A stretch of 64,000 nucleotides of DNA from Glaciecola sp965660815 (GCA_965660815.1 CBFIBG010000013.1:44885-108884), one strand, 5' to 3'; shown: positions 35,930 through 46,186, counted from the stretch's first letter. Numbers and translations are program-made. The notes: generated by a model not told the origin, from the letters alone.

Positions 35930-38900
35930 ATGGGGTTGTATCATTCATCTGATTCAAAAGATAATTGTGGTTTTGGTCTTATTGCCCACACCAGTGGTGA
36001 AGCGAGTCACCAATTGGTTGCGACTGCTATAGAAGGATTAGATAGAATGCAGCATCGCGGTGGAGTTGCGTCTGACGGTAAAACTGGAGACGGCTGCGGG
36101 CTATTATTGCAGAAACCCGATTCCTTTTTCCGCAAAATAGCAGCGGAAAAAGGTTGGAGTTTAGGTAAAAACTACGCCATTGGCATGGTATTTTTATCCC
36201 AAGACCCAATCAAAGCACAAGCGAGCAGAGCCGCCCTCAACGAAGAATTGGAAAACGAAATGTTATCTGTTTCGGGATGGAGAGAGGTTCCCGTCGACAC
36301 AACGGTTCTTGGCGATTTAGCCAAAACCGGAGTACCACAGATAGAACAAGTCTTCGTTAACGCTCCAAACGGCTGGTTAGCGCCAGACGTCGAAAGACGC
36401 TTATATATGGCTAGACGACGGGCCGAAAAAAGAATTGTAGAAGACGACGATTTTTATGTCGCCTGTTTATCAAACTTTGTGACGATATACAAAGGCTTGG
36501 TAATGCCAAAAGACTTACCTAAATTTTATTTAGACTTGGCAAATCCTGAACTTACATCCTCTATCTGTGTGTTTCATCAACGCTTTTCAACTAATACGCT
36601 ACCTAAATGGCCTTTAGCGCAACCTTTTAGGTTTTTGGCACACAATGGCGAAATCAACACAATAAAAGGTAATAGGGACTGGGCTATCGCAAGAACTAGT
36701 AAGTTTGCTACACCTTTAATCCCCGACTTGAGACAAGCTGCACCTTTTGTCAATACTGAAGGATCAGACAGTAGTTCATTAGACAACATGCTTGAATTAT
36801 TCCTTGCTGGCGGCATGGATTTATTTAGAGCGATGCGTTTATTAGTCCCACCGGCTTATCAAAATAACAACACTATGGACGAAGATCTTCGAGCGTTCTA
36901 TGAGTTTAACTCAATGCACATGGAGCCTTGGGACGGTCCTGCGGGTATAGTAATGACTAACGGCCGTCACGTTGCGTGTAACCTTGATAGAAATGGATTA
37001 CGCCCAGCAAGATATGTCATCACTAAAAATGGCTTTATCACATTAGCCTCCGAAATTGGTATCTGGGATTACAAACAAACTGATGTTATTGAGAAAGGAA
37101 GGGTTGGACCCGGTGAAATGCTTGCGGTAGATACGCATTCTGGAAAAATATGGCGCTCTAACGAAATAGATGAAGAGCTTAAGTCTCAACACCCATACAA
37201 AAAATGGTTGGACGAGCACATTGCTCGCTTAAAGCCATTAGAGCAATGCAATGCGGACCTAATCGGAAAAAGAGCATTTACAGACAAAGAAATGTCGACT
37301 TTACACAAGTTGTTCAATTACAGCTTTGAAGAAATAAACCAAGTCATAAAGGTGTTGGCAAAAGATGGTCAAGAAGCAGTAGGATCTATGGGCGACGATA
37401 CGCCTATGGCCGTTATGTCATCTAAACACAGAACTTTATATGATTATTTTAGACAGCAATTTGCTCAAGTTACGAATCCTCCAATAGATTCATTGAGAGA
37501 AAACCATGTTATGTCGCTAGCGACATGCATTGGACGAGAGCAAAACGTATTTAATGAAACAAGTGGGTATGCGCATCGAGTACTCTTCGACTCTCCAGTG
37601 CTTCTTTATACTGATCTCAAACAGTTACGTGAGTTTGACGATAAGTTCTATCACAACGAAAAAATCGACATCAACTATCACCTAAGTGAAGGTCTTGAAA
37701 ATGCGATCATTCGAGTTTGTGACGAAGTAGAAGAAGCGGTTAGAAATAGAAATGCTGCGTTTATCATTTTATCTGACCGCAACACATCAAAAGACACACT
37801 GCCCATTCCTACTGCTATGGCCGTAGGTGCAGTTCAAAAACGGTTAGTTCACCAACAATTACGATGCGATGCCAATATAGTAGTAGAAACAGCCTCAGCC
37901 CGAGATCCCCATCACTTTGCAGTACTGATTGGTTTGGGGGCTACTGCCGTTTATCCTTACTTGGCTTATGAAACAGTAGAACAACTGGTAGAGAAAAACG
38001 ATTTAGACATAGCGCCGCTAGATGCGATAAAGAATTATCGCAAGGGTATCAACAAAGGTCTGTATAAAATTATGTCTAAAATGGGCATAAGCACAATCGC
38101 GAGCTATAGAAGTTCGAAGTTGTTCGAAGCAGTCGGTATCAATAGTGAAGTGGTTAATCTTTGTTTTAGCGGAGTGCCTAGCCGTATTCAAGGAGCGGGG
38201 TTTGATGACTTTGAACAGGACATTGTCAATATTTCACGAATCGCTTGGTTGGCTAGGAAAACCATCTCGCATGGCGGACTATTGAAGTACGTGCATGGTG
38301 GCGAATACCACGCATATAATCCTGATGTTGTGAGCTCTTTACAAAAGGCTGTTGTATCAGGCGATTACAATGATTATCAAGTATTTTCAAAACTAGTGAA
38401 CGATAGGAGTCCTAGCCACCTACGAGACCTAATGCAAATAGCACCAGGTGATTCGATAGATGTTGCTGATGTAGAACCCGCCGAGAACCTTTATCCTCGG
38501 TTTGATACAGCTGCGATGTCAATTGGCGCACTCAGTCCAGAAGCGCATGAAGCACTTGCAATTGCCATGAACCGACTTGGCGGACAGTCAAATTCAGGGG
38601 AAGGCGGTGAAGATCCAAAGCGATTCAAGACAGAGAAAAACTCAAAAATCAAACAGGTAGCATCCGGACGGTTTGGTGTCACACCTCACTATTTAGTTAA
38701 CGCTAATGTCATTCAGATAAAAGTCGCACAGGGCGCAAAACCCGGCGAAGGAGGACAATTACCGGGTGATAAAGTAAATAAATATATCGCCGAATTGCGT
38801 TTTTCAGTACCTGGCGTGACCTTGATTTCGCCCCCTCCTCATCATGATATTTATTCTATTGAGGATTTGGCACAGTTGATTTTTGACTTAAAACAAGTCA

Positions 38901-40393
38901 ATCCGAGCGCATTAATATCTGTAAAACTGGTATCAGAGCCGGGCGTTGGAACTATTGCAACGGGTGTCGCTAAAGCTTACGCTGACCTAATAACCATCTC
39001 TGGTTATGACGGTGGCACGGGAGCAAGTCCATTGACCTCAGTGAAATACGCAGGCAGTCCTTTTGAGCTTGGGTTAGCAGAAACTCAACAAGCCTTAGTG
39101 GAAAACGGGCTTAGGCACAAAGTTCGAGTGCAAACTGACGGTGGCTTAAAAACAGGGCTTGACGTAATTAAAGCGGCTATGTTGGGAGCAGAAAGCTTTG
39201 GCTTTGGTACTGGACCGATGGTTGCTTTAGGGTGTAAATATTTAAGAATATGTCACCTCAACAATTGTGCTACTGGCGTTGCTACGCAAGATAGCAAACT
39301 ACGCGACAATTATTTTATTGGGTTACCTGAAATGGTAATGAATTATTTCAAATTCGTTGCTCAAGAAGTACGCGAAATAATGGCCAGTATAGGCGTAAGA
39401 AGGTTCCAAGACTTGGTAGGTAGAACCGATTTGCTTACGCTGCTTGAAGGTCAAACAGCGAAACAAAGCAAGTTAGATTTGGCACCATTACTCGAGCGGC
39501 CATCCGCAGGGACTCACACTCAGTTGTTCTGTTCACAGACCACTAACGAGCCCTTCGACAAAGGCGAGCTTAATCAAAGAATGATCATGGATGCGGAAGG
39601 TGCCGTGATTGCCAAAATGAATAAAAAGCTCTCATACAAAGTACGGAACACCGACCGTTCAGTGGGTGCAACTTTGTCTGGGTTAATAGCGCAACATCAT
39701 GGCAATCATGGGATGGACGATAGACCTATTCAGGTTAAGCTAACAGGTACTGTTGGACAAAGCTTTGGTGTTTGGAATGCAGGTGGTCTCGAGATGACCT
39801 TAGTCGGTGATGCTAATGACTATGTCGGAAAAGGTATGACCGGGGGTAAGCTGGTAATACATCCACCAGCAAACGTTAAGTTTGACGTGCATACCAGTGC
39901 AATCATGGGGAATACTTGCCTGTACGGTGCGACAGGCGGTAAATTATATGCTGCCGGCAGAGCAGGTGAACGCTTCGCCGTTAGAAACTCTGGGGCGATT
40001 GCTGTAATAGAAGGCGCAGGGGATAATGCTTGTGAATACATGACTGGTGGAATAGTCGCCATCCTTGGTAGTGTCGGAGTAAACTTTGGTGCTGGTATGA
40101 CAGGCGGATTTGCGTATATATACGACGAGTTCGGCGATTTAGCCAGTCGAGTGAATCACGAATTAGTGGAAGTATTGGACATCGAAGACAAAGTTATTTT
40201 ATCTGAGCATCTGCGTGGCTTAATCAACAGCCATTATGAAGCAACGGGCAGTTTGCACTCATTGCATCTGTTAACTAATTTTGCAGATGAAATGAAACAT
40301 TTTAACTTGGTTAAACCTAAAACCAGTGACGTAAAAAATCTGTTAGGCCATATCAGCCGCTCAAGTGCAGAATTACGAGTGCAGGCACAGTAG
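35930..40393 (+). CDS. gltB: Glutamate synthase (NADPH) large subunit
   Basis: 1487 residues. The N-terminal amidotransferase domain begins with a 12-residue propeptide before the nucleophile Cys13 (DNCGFGLIAH). The FMN-binding synthase domain follows, with CKYLRICHLNNC around the 3Fe-4S cluster, then the C-terminal GXGXG beta-helix (about 1230–1430). It transfers the glutamine amide nitrogen to 2-oxoglutarate, making two glutamates. Sequence is highly conserved with E. coli GltB, including the C-terminal AELRVQAQ. gltD follows after 19 nt. Confidence 0.98.
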   Translation: MGLYHSSDSKDNCGFGLIAHTSGEASHQLVATAIEGLDRMQHRGGVASDGKTGDGCGLLLQKPDSFFRKIAAEKGWSLGKNYAIGMVFLSQDPIKAQASRAALNEELENEMLSVSGWREVPVDTTVLGDLAKTGVPQIEQVFVNAPNGWLAPDVERRLYMARRRAEKRIVEDDDFYVACLSNFVTIYKGLVMPKDLPKFYLDLANPELTSSICVFHQRFSTNTLPKWPLAQPFRFLAHNGEINTIKGNRDWAIARTSKFATPLIPDLRQAAPFVNTEGSDSSSLDNMLELFLAGGMDLFRAMRLLVPPAYQNNNTMDEDLRAFYEFNSMHMEPWDGPAGIVMTNGRHVACNLDRNGLRPARYVITKNGFITLASEIGIWDYKQTDVIEKGRVGPGEMLAVDTHSGKIWRSNEIDEELKSQHPYKKWLDEHIARLKPLEQCNADLIGKRAFTDKEMSTLHKLFNYSFEEINQVIKVLAKDGQEAVGSMGDDTPMAVMSSKHRTLYDYFRQQFAQVTNPPIDSLRENHVMSLATCIGREQNVFNETSGYAHRVLFDSPVLLYTDLKQLREFDDKFYHNEKIDINYHLSEGLENAIIRVCDEVEEAVRNRNAAFIILSDRNTSKDTLPIPTAMAVGAVQKRLVHQQLRCDANIVVETASARDPHHFAVLIGLGATAVYPYLAYETVEQLVEKNDLDIAPLDAIKNYRKGINKGLYKIMSKMGISTIASYRSSKLFEAVGINSEVVNLCFSGVPSRIQGAGFDDFEQDIVNISRIAWLARKTISHGGLLKYVHGGEYHAYNPDVVSSLQKAVVSGDYNDYQVFSKLVNDRSPSHLRDLMQIAPGDSIDVADVEPAENLYPRFDTAAMSIGALSPEAHEALAIAMNRLGGQSNSGEGGEDPKRFKTEKNSKIKQVASGRFGVTPHYLVNANVIQIKVAQGAKPGEGGQLPGDKVNKYIAELRFSVPGVTLISPPPHHDIYSIEDLAQLIFDLKQVNPSALISVKLVSEPGVGTIATGVAKAYADLITISGYDGGTGASPLTSVKYAGSPFELGLAETQQALVENGLRHKVRVQTDGGLKTGLDVIKAAMLGAESFGFGTGPMVALGCKYLRICHLNNCATGVATQDSKLRDNYFIGLPEMVMNYFKFVAQEVREIMASIGVRRFQDLVGRTDLLTLLEGQTAKQSKLDLAPLLERPSAGTHTQLFCSQTTNEPFDKGELNQRMIMDAEGAVIAKMNKKLSYKVRNTDRSVGATLSGLIAQHHGNHGMDDRPIQVKLTGTVGQSFGVWNAGGLEMTLVGDANDYVGKGMTGGKLVIHPPANVKFDVHTSAIMGNTCLYGATGGKLYAAGRAGERFAVRNSGAIAVIEGAGDNACEYMTGGIVAILGSVGVNFGAGMTGGFAYIYDEFGDLASRVNHELVEVLDIEDKVILSEHLRGLINSHYEATGSLHSLHLLTNFADEMKHFNLVKPKTSDVKNLLGHISRSSAELRVQAQ

Positions 40394-40412
40394 GCGGTAA
40401 GGAGAGTATTAT

Positions 40413-41828
40413 ATGGCTAAGAATGTATATCAATTTGTTGACGTAGAACGCATAGATCCGCCGAAAAAGCCGATAGTCATGCGAACAGAAGAATTTGGTG
40501 AAATCTATCACGAAATGACCCCATCACAGGCAGAAGGTCAAGCGGACCGTTGCCTTGATTGCGGTAATCCGTATTGTGAATGGAAGTGCCCTGTGCACAA
40601 TTTTATTCCACAGTGGTTGGATCTTGCAAATGAAGGCAAGATTCTAGAAGCTGCTGAGCTTTCTCATAAGACAAACAGCCTGCCAGAAGTATGCGGAAGA
40701 GTTTGTCCTCAGGATAGACTTTGTGAAGGCGCCTGTACTTTAAATGACGATTTTGGTGCCGTTACTATCGGTAGTATTGAGAAGTACATCACAGATACTG
40801 CCTTTAAGATGGGCTGGCGCCCGGATATGTCTGAAGTACAATGGACAGATAAAAAAGTAGCCATTGTAGGCGCTGGGCCAGCGGGCCTAGCGTGTGCAGA
40901 TATCTTAGTTCGAAACGGAGTTAAGCCAGTTGTTTTTGACAAATATGAAGAAATCGGTGGACTTTTAACTTTTGGCATCCCATCTTTTAAACTAGAGAAA
41001 GAAGTCATTCAGTTACGTCGTCAAATTTTTACTGAAATGGGTATTGAATTTAAACTCAACACCGAAGTAGGTAAAGATGTTCAATTCCATGAGTTACTAG
41101 AGAATTACGATTCTGTATTTTTAGGAATGGGAACCTACAAGGCCATGCAAGGCGGTTTTTCAAATGAAACTGCTCCAGGCGTTTACGAAGCGTTGCCCTT
41201 TTTAATTGCCAACACCAATCGAGTAATGGGAATAGAAAAGTCGCCGTCTGACTTCATCGATATGAAGGGGAAACGAGTAGTCGTTCTTGGTGGAGGCGAC
41301 ACCACAATGGATTGCGTCCGAACCTCCATTAGGCAAGGTGCGAGTTCAGTCACTTGTGCATACAGACGCGATGAACAGAGCATGCCAGGATCTAGACGTG
41401 AAGTCGTTAACGCGCGAGAAGAAGGAGTTAATTTTGAGTTTAACATCCAACCCGTTGATATTGCGGTCAATGACAAGGGAGAGGCAATAGGGGTTAGAAT
41501 GATAAGAACTCAAATGGGCGAGCCTGATGAACAGGGAAGACGCAGAGCGGTGGAAGTTCCCGGTTCTGCATTTGTATTAGAAGCAGATGCCGTAATTATT
41601 GCATTCGGATTCCAGCCTAGTCCCGCACCTTGGTTCGGTGAGTTTGGTATTATGTTGGATGAAAAAGGCCGCGTCAGAGCTCCATCACAAGGCAACTTCG
41701 CTTTCCAAACGTCTAACCCAAAAGTGTTTTCTGGTGGCGACATGGTTCGCGGATCGGATTTAGTGGTAACGGCTATCGACGAGGGCCGTAAGGCCGCTGA
41801 AGGTATTTTGGACTATTTAGAGGTCTAA
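40413..41828 (+). CDS. gltD: Glutamate synthase small subunit
   Basis: 471 residues. The N-terminal iron–sulfur domain has CLDCGNPYCEWKCPVHN and CGRVCPQDRLCEGAC. The FAD-binding site GAGPAGLACAD (about 152–162) and the NADPH site GGGDTTMD (about 293–300) follow. It takes electrons from NADPH and passes them to GltB. It is in an operon with gltB and ends at a clear terminator. Confidence 0.97.
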   Translation: MAKNVYQFVDVERIDPPKKPIVMRTEEFGEIYHEMTPSQAEGQADRCLDCGNPYCEWKCPVHNFIPQWLDLANEGKILEAAELSHKTNSLPEVCGRVCPQDRLCEGACTLNDDFGAVTIGSIEKYITDTAFKMGWRPDMSEVQWTDKKVAIVGAGPAGLACADILVRNGVKPVVFDKYEEIGGLLTFGIPSFKLEKEVIQLRRQIFTEMGIEFKLNTEVGKDVQFHELLENYDSVFLGMGTYKAMQGGFSNETAPGVYEALPFLIANTNRVMGIEKSPSDFIDMKGKRVVVLGGGDTTMDCVRTSIRQGASSVTCAYRRDEQSMPGSRREVVNAREEGVNFEFNIQPVDIAVNDKGEAIGVRMIRTQMGEPDEQGRRRAVEVPGSAFVLEADAVIIAFGFQPSPAPWFGEFGIMLDEKGRVRAPSQGNFAFQTSNPKVFSGGDMVRGSDLVVTAIDEGRKAAEGILDYLEV

Positions 41829-41850
41829 TTATCCAATAGCAACTTGATCA

Positions 41851-41887
41851 CCAGCAGCATTTACTTAAATACTGCTGGTTTTTTTAT
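41851..41887 (+). terminator. Rho-independent terminator after gltD
   Basis: Stem CCAGCAG/CTGCTGG (41851–41857 and 41872–41878) is extended by an inner ATTT/AAAT pairing and followed by seven T residues. Confidence 0.88.
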
Positions 41888-42103
41888 GTCAAAAAGAAAG
41901 TAACTTATCGGAACACATACAGCCCCCGTGTTTTTCAAACCCGACCTCCTCATTAAATACATATAATCAACGTTCATGTAATTAACGATTTTCTATTTGC
42001 ATACGATACATAGATAATTGGTTTATTTGGCCCATCAAATAAGCAAGACGTATGGTCAGTAGATGATTGCTTTGCCCCTATCGATAATTTTTTGGAAATA
42101 AAC

Positions 42104-42673
42104 ATGCTCGCTTCAAAACTAATTAACATGAAACACTCCGTCCTAGCCACATTAGTCGTATTATCGTTTGGCTGCTCTAGCATTTCTGTGGAGAGATTTT
42201 TTGAAGACGGTGACAAGCAATTACAAGACAAAAAAGCCCCTAAGCTATCAGAAGATACCAAACAAATTCAACCAACCAATGCCCCAAAGGTCAGCAAGAG
42301 TAGTCACAGCGACGAAATATCTTCAGATAAGATTAAATCAAACGTAGTGCAAGCGAACAAGGGCGGAACATTCGTTCAGGTAGAGTCTATGAAGATCGAT
42401 AGTGCTTGTCCCAAACAATTTCACAATTTACAAATTCCAGAAAACGGCAAATATTGTCAGTCATTTGCCGCTGAATTGCCTGCATCACTTGTGTTTTTTG
42501 TTCCAATGCAGCCTAGCGAAACAGTCAAATTTCTTGTAGATAAAAATCAGAACTTTAATATAAAGCAACAAGTGAAAAACCGAGTAATGTTGTCAAATTC
42601 AGATAACTCGAAAACACTTATAGTCTCTCCAGACGGCGTGGGTTCTCAGGTCGATATATTAGTGAAGCGATAA
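42104..42673 (+). CDS. Putative lipoprotein of unknown function
   Basis: 189 residues. The N-terminus has a basic segment, a hydrophobic core (VLATLVVLSFG) and a lipobox ending at Cys24 (LSFGCSS), so it is probably lipid-anchored. A polar, lysine- and serine-rich linker (about 30–95) precedes a compact C-terminal part containing two cysteines (SACPKQF and GKYCQSF) that could form a disulfide. I recognise no family. The ATG at 42104 has a GGA ribosome site 8 nt upstream. It stands alone between the gltD terminator and the DUF2726 gene. Confidence 0.72.
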   Translation: MLASKLINMKHSVLATLVVLSFGCSSISVERFFEDGDKQLQDKKAPKLSEDTKQIQPTNAPKVSKSSHSDEISSDKIKSNVVQANKGGTFVQVESMKIDSACPKQFHNLQIPENGKYCQSFAAELPASLVFFVPMQPSETVKFLVDKNQNFNIKQQVKNRVMLSNSDNSKTLIVSPDGVGSQVDILVKR

Positions 42674-42895
42674 GCATCACTCTATTAAGATTAAAATAAC
42701 GACAATTAATTTTTTAATAATACTGTCTAGACCATAATGATTAAACTGTTTGCTTATCATATGTAATATTTTATGTTTCTTTTTAATCGTTTTGAAATGA
42801 ATATCAAATTGATGGCACAGCCTTTGCTTTAGTTTACTTTAAGACAATAACATTACCTTATTCACATAGAATATTGACGTTTGTTTGGAGTAATT

Positions 42896-43495
42896 ATGGA
42901 AATCGCACTTATTTTAATGGGCTTATTAATCTGCATTTCAGTTATCGCAATAAAGTTTAATATAGAAAGAATTGACTTCCCTTTCGCGAGCAAATCTCAA
43001 CTATTTACTGCGGCCGAACGGCAGTTTTTACAACTTATTGAACACGCGGTACAGGATGAATTTCGGGTGTTATGTCGCGTTCGTTTAGCTGAATTACTCA
43101 GCCTTAAGCAGAATACCGATTCTAAGTTGGCAAAAAGTGCGTTTTTAAAAGCCAATTCGAAAACCATCGATTTTGTCCTGTGTAAGAAAGACGACTTGAC
43201 TCCGGTTATGGCGATTGATTTAGTTTACGGTTCAGGATTAAAAGGACACAATACTCAGCGTGACTTTTTTGTCAGTGGTGCTCTTGAGACTGTATCTATA
43301 CCTCATGCTCGGATAAAAGCAAAAGCGGGATATACACTGTCTGATATTAAAGAGTGTATTGAAGCAAAATTAGTACCTTTAAGAAGAAGACAAGGCAAAA
43401 TACCATTCGCAGTCGTTCAAGAAAAACCAAGCCTTATTAAACCTCATAACAAACCTACAAGACCACTCCGGTCTACGAGAAATGTGGCAGCATAG
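42896..43495 (+). CDS. DUF2726 domain membrane protein
   Basis: 199 residues. One N-terminal membrane helix (about 2–20) is followed by a DUF2726 domain (about 32–160). Its pattern is visible in LFTAAERQFLQLIEHAV, the VRLAELL block, TIDFVLCKKDDLTPVMAIDL and the later FVSGALETVSIPHARIKA. The domain is a likely nuclease-fold relative, but I cannot confirm catalytic residues; its function is not known. The C-terminal tail is basic (RPLRSTRN). ATG at 42896 with GGAG 5 nt upstream. Confidence 0.85.
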   Translation: MEIALILMGLLICISVIAIKFNIERIDFPFASKSQLFTAAERQFLQLIEHAVQDEFRVLCRVRLAELLSLKQNTDSKLAKSAFLKANSKTIDFVLCKKDDLTPVMAIDLVYGSGLKGHNTQRDFFVSGALETVSIPHARIKAKAGYTLSDIKECIEAKLVPLRRRQGKIPFAVVQEKPSLIKPHNKPTRPLRSTRNVAA

Positions 43496-43536
43496 TTAAT
43501 TAACACGTAGTATACTCGCCTAAACTGTAATCTGAA

Positions 43537-43569
43537 AAACCATGCATGTCCATCAGGAATGCATGGTTT
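43537..43569. terminator. 11-bp inverted repeat between the DUF2726 gene and mtnN
   Basis: AAACCATGCAT (43537–43547) and ATGCATGGTTT (43559–43569) form a perfect 11-bp stem with an 11-nt loop. The plus-strand tail is GTTGTTG, so as a terminator it is weak; it may shape the mtnN leader. Confidence 0.5.
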
Positions 43570-43586
43570 GTTGTTGTGGAGAAAGA

Positions 43587-44276
43587 ATGAAATATTTAGT
43601 TATCGGGGCAATGGAAGAAGAAATCAGCCTAATCAAAAACAGTTTACGTGAGTCTGAATCGATAAGTATAAGCTACTTGAATGTTTTTCACGGCTACTTA
43701 GAGCAACATGAGGTTTATCTTGTAAAGTGCGGGATTGGAAAAGTTGCATCTGCAGCAGCCGCGTCTATTCTCATACACGCACTTGATGTGGACGCTGTAA
43801 TTAACACCGGATCGGCAGGAGGGTTCGACCCATCTCTTTGTGTTGGAGATGTAGTTATCGCAGATAAACTTTTGCATCATGACGTTGATGTTCAGCACTT
43901 CGGCTATGAACTTGGTCAAGTGCCTCAAATGCCACTGTATTACGAATCTGATACCAAATTAATTGAAAAAGCAAAAAAGGCGATCAACGACAATTTATCC
44001 ATTCAAGTAAAGGTGGGTCTCATATGCAGTGGGGACAGTTTTATTGGTAGCGATGAAGCTGCTGTCGAAATTAGACAAAATTTCAAAGACATAGCCGCCG
44101 TCGAAATGGAGGGAGCAGCTATCGCTCAAGTATGTCACTTAATGAACATTCCGTTTGTAGTTATAAGAAGTTTATCGGATATCGCTGGCAAGACCTCTTC
44201 AGTATCATTTGAGAATTATTTAGAAATTGCTGGTAAAAATTCTGCGGAACTTGTTATGGACATTATTATGCAATAA
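43587..44276 (+). CDS. mtnN: 5'-methylthioadenosine/S-adenosylhomocysteine nucleosidase
   Basis: 229 residues, the family length. It hydrolyses MTA and SAH, recycling methionine and yielding the autoinducer-2 precursor. Conserved GAMEEEI at the start, the NTGSAGGF loop, the VEMEGAAIAQ segment and RSLSDIAG with the catalytic Asp are present. The ATG at 43587 has GGAG 5 nt upstream; the upstream extension from 43542 is not family-like. It heads a short cobalamin-linked string. Confidence 0.95.
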   Translation: MKYLVIGAMEEEISLIKNSLRESESISISYLNVFHGYLEQHEVYLVKCGIGKVASAAAASILIHALDVDAVINTGSAGGFDPSLCVGDVVIADKLLHHDVDVQHFGYELGQVPQMPLYYESDTKLIEKAKKAINDNLSIQVKVGLICSGDSFIGSDEAAVEIRQNFKDIAAVEMEGAAIAQVCHLMNIPFVVIRSLSDIAGKTSSVSFENYLEIAGKNSAELVMDIIMQ

Positions 44277-44293
44277 CTAATTAATAACGAATT

Positions 44294-45295
44294 ATGCCAT
44301 TAGACTTCGAAATACTAATTGTTATAGAAAATTACTTTCGAGCATTTTTAATTATTTTTATTTCTTTGCTCCTTGATAAGTTCATTCCACTATCTAACAA
44401 TTCAAACCCGCTGGTATTTTTTAATATATTGTTTGACAGAATTGCTATTAAAGTAAACTCCGTCGAACCCAAACAATCGACCATCGCCGGCGCCCTTAGC
44501 TTAACATCTTTGTTGTTGCCACTTTTAATTATAATCTATTTAGTTAGAGAGTTTGCCCATTACCAATTCATTATAGACATATTACTATTATGGATATCCC
44601 TTCAGTATACCCATGATGTTTTAGTGATCAAACAAACGTACCATGCATTGTTGAAGGACAAAAAAGAGCTTGCAAAAAGCCTGCTAGCTACCAAAGTGTT
44701 GAGAGATACAGCCCCTTTAAGTAACCTAGGCATTATTAAAGCTAGTATGGAATGTGCTTATTTAAGATACCAGCATCAAAAAATAGCCCCTATAATCATG
44801 TTTATTTTCTTAGGGCCTATAGCATCTATTTTCTATAGGTTGATATATGAAGCCCATCATCGATGGCATACCAAATTAGAAAAGTTTCGTTACTTTGGAA
44901 AAGCGGCTTTTTTTTTCAGTAAGCTTGTGCAATTGCCCAGTAGTTTACTTTTTAATTTGATGTTTCTTTTATTTTTCAATGCGAAAACTTTTTGTTCAAT
45001 GATATTCAACCGAAAGGTATGGCTTGAGGTAAGCCGCCTTTTTGTTTTCGAACATCAGACACTCAACCTTTGGGTATTGACCGCAGTGCAAAAGAAAGAA
45101 ATCGGTGGGCCGGTTATGTACGGAGGTAAAAAGCAACCTCGAAAACGTCACAACATGCTCTTATCAGGTCAAAACACACATGAGCCAGACGCCAACGACC
45201 TTTACTATTTATTGAATAAAATGACTACATTCACCTATATTTTTATTTGTGCAGTTGGAATGTTATCTTTATGCAGGTTCTTATATGACTTATAG
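44294..45295 (+). CDS. cbiB: CobD/CbiB-like cobalamin biosynthesis membrane protein
   Basis: 333 residues with several hydrophobic helices. The central RDTAPLSNLGIIKASMECA segment and the LGPIASIFYRLIYEAHHRW block resemble CobD/CbiB, the adenosylcobinamide-phosphate synthase that attaches the aminopropanol arm. It sits between mtnN and btuF, as in vibrios, and overlaps btuF by 11 nt. The sequence is divergent: the canonical DGV loop after the central block reads LRYQHQKIAP here. Activity is therefore uncertain, though a role in cobamide salvage is likely from context. Confidence 0.75.
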   Translation: MPLDFEILIVIENYFRAFLIIFISLLLDKFIPLSNNSNPLVFFNILFDRIAIKVNSVEPKQSTIAGALSLTSLLLPLLIIIYLVREFAHYQFIIDILLLWISLQYTHDVLVIKQTYHALLKDKKELAKSLLATKVLRDTAPLSNLGIIKASMECAYLRYQHQKIAPIIMFIFLGPIASIFYRLIYEAHHRWHTKLEKFRYFGKAAFFFSKLVQLPSSLLFNLMFLLFFNAKTFCSMIFNRKVWLEVSRLFVFEHQTLNLWVLTAVQKKEIGGPVMYGGKKQPRKRHNMLLSGQNTHEPDANDLYYLLNKMTTFTYIFICAVGMLSLCRFLYDL

Positions 45296-46148
45296 AGAAT
45301 GGGGTATAACAACAATAGTTATACTAATCGCATCATTACTTAAGTGTCAATCATCGATAGCGGTTGAAAACGAACAAGAAAAAGTTAAGAAAAACATCAA
45401 GCCAGCAATTATAACGTTGAGTCCGCATCTTACAGAAATAGTATTTGCTCTTGGGCTTGGCGATAATATAATCGCTGTTAGTGACTACAGTGATTATCCA
45501 AAAGCAGCAGAAAATTATCCTTCGGTGGCAAGCTATCAAGGTGCCAACCTAGCAGAAATTTATCGCTTGAGGCCTTCCCATATTTTGGTTTGGAAAGGTG
45601 GTAACAAAGATACAGATATTGAGCATTTAAAAAATCAAGATTACTTAATTTATGAGTCTTCTATAGAGACGTTTAATGATTTACTTCAAAATATCACCGA
45701 AATTGGAGAATTTCTTAACTCGCCTCATGCCGCCTATCAAATAGTCGGGCAATTAAAAAACGAAGCAAAAAAACTTTCTACATTTCAACAGACTCCTATT
45801 ACAGCGGTTTATTATTTGAATGAGCAACCACTTATTGGTCTGGGAAATGACCCATGGCTTAATAACTTGCTGTCAATGTGTCACATTGACAACGTATATA
45901 AATCCAGTAGCCGCGCCTACCCTCAATTGAATTTGTCCAATGTACTAAGAAAACAACCTGAAATCATTATTTCAGCGAACTCACAACAAAAAACACAAGC
46001 TGATAGTTTTTGGAGGTCTCATCGTGATATTTTAGATTCTGAAATTTTCATTGTTGACCCAGATGCTTTGCATAGATTTACCCCACGCGCCATTTACGAA
46101 ATATCGTCACTATGCAATAAAATACAACAATCCAAACAGCTTCAATAG
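45285..46148 (+). CDS. btuF: BtuF-type cobalamin-binding periplasmic protein
   Basis: 287 residues: signal peptide (about 1–26) and a helical-backbone binding-protein fold. ITLSPHLTEIVFALGLGDNIIAVSDYSDYP is split here only by the family's usual turns, and LRPSHILVWKGGN and the late DALHRFTPRAIYEI are typical of BtuF. It delivers vitamin B12 to BtuCD, neither of which is in the window. The ATG at 45285 lies inside the cbiB-like gene with CAGG upstream. Confidence 0.87.
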   Translation: MTYREWGITTIVILIASLLKCQSSIAVENEQEKVKKNIKPAIITLSPHLTEIVFALGLGDNIIAVSDYSDYPKAAENYPSVASYQGANLAEIYRLRPSHILVWKGGNKDTDIEHLKNQDYLIYESSIETFNDLLQNITEIGEFLNSPHAAYQIVGQLKNEAKKLSTFQQTPITAVYYLNEQPLIGLGNDPWLNNLLSMCHIDNVYKSSSRAYPQLNLSNVLRKQPEIIISANSQQKTQADSFWRSHRDILDSEIFIVDPDALHRFTPRAIYEISSLCNKIQQSKQLQ

Positions 46149-46186
46149 CCGTTTAACTAAATACGAATCACTTTCAAGAGACTAAT

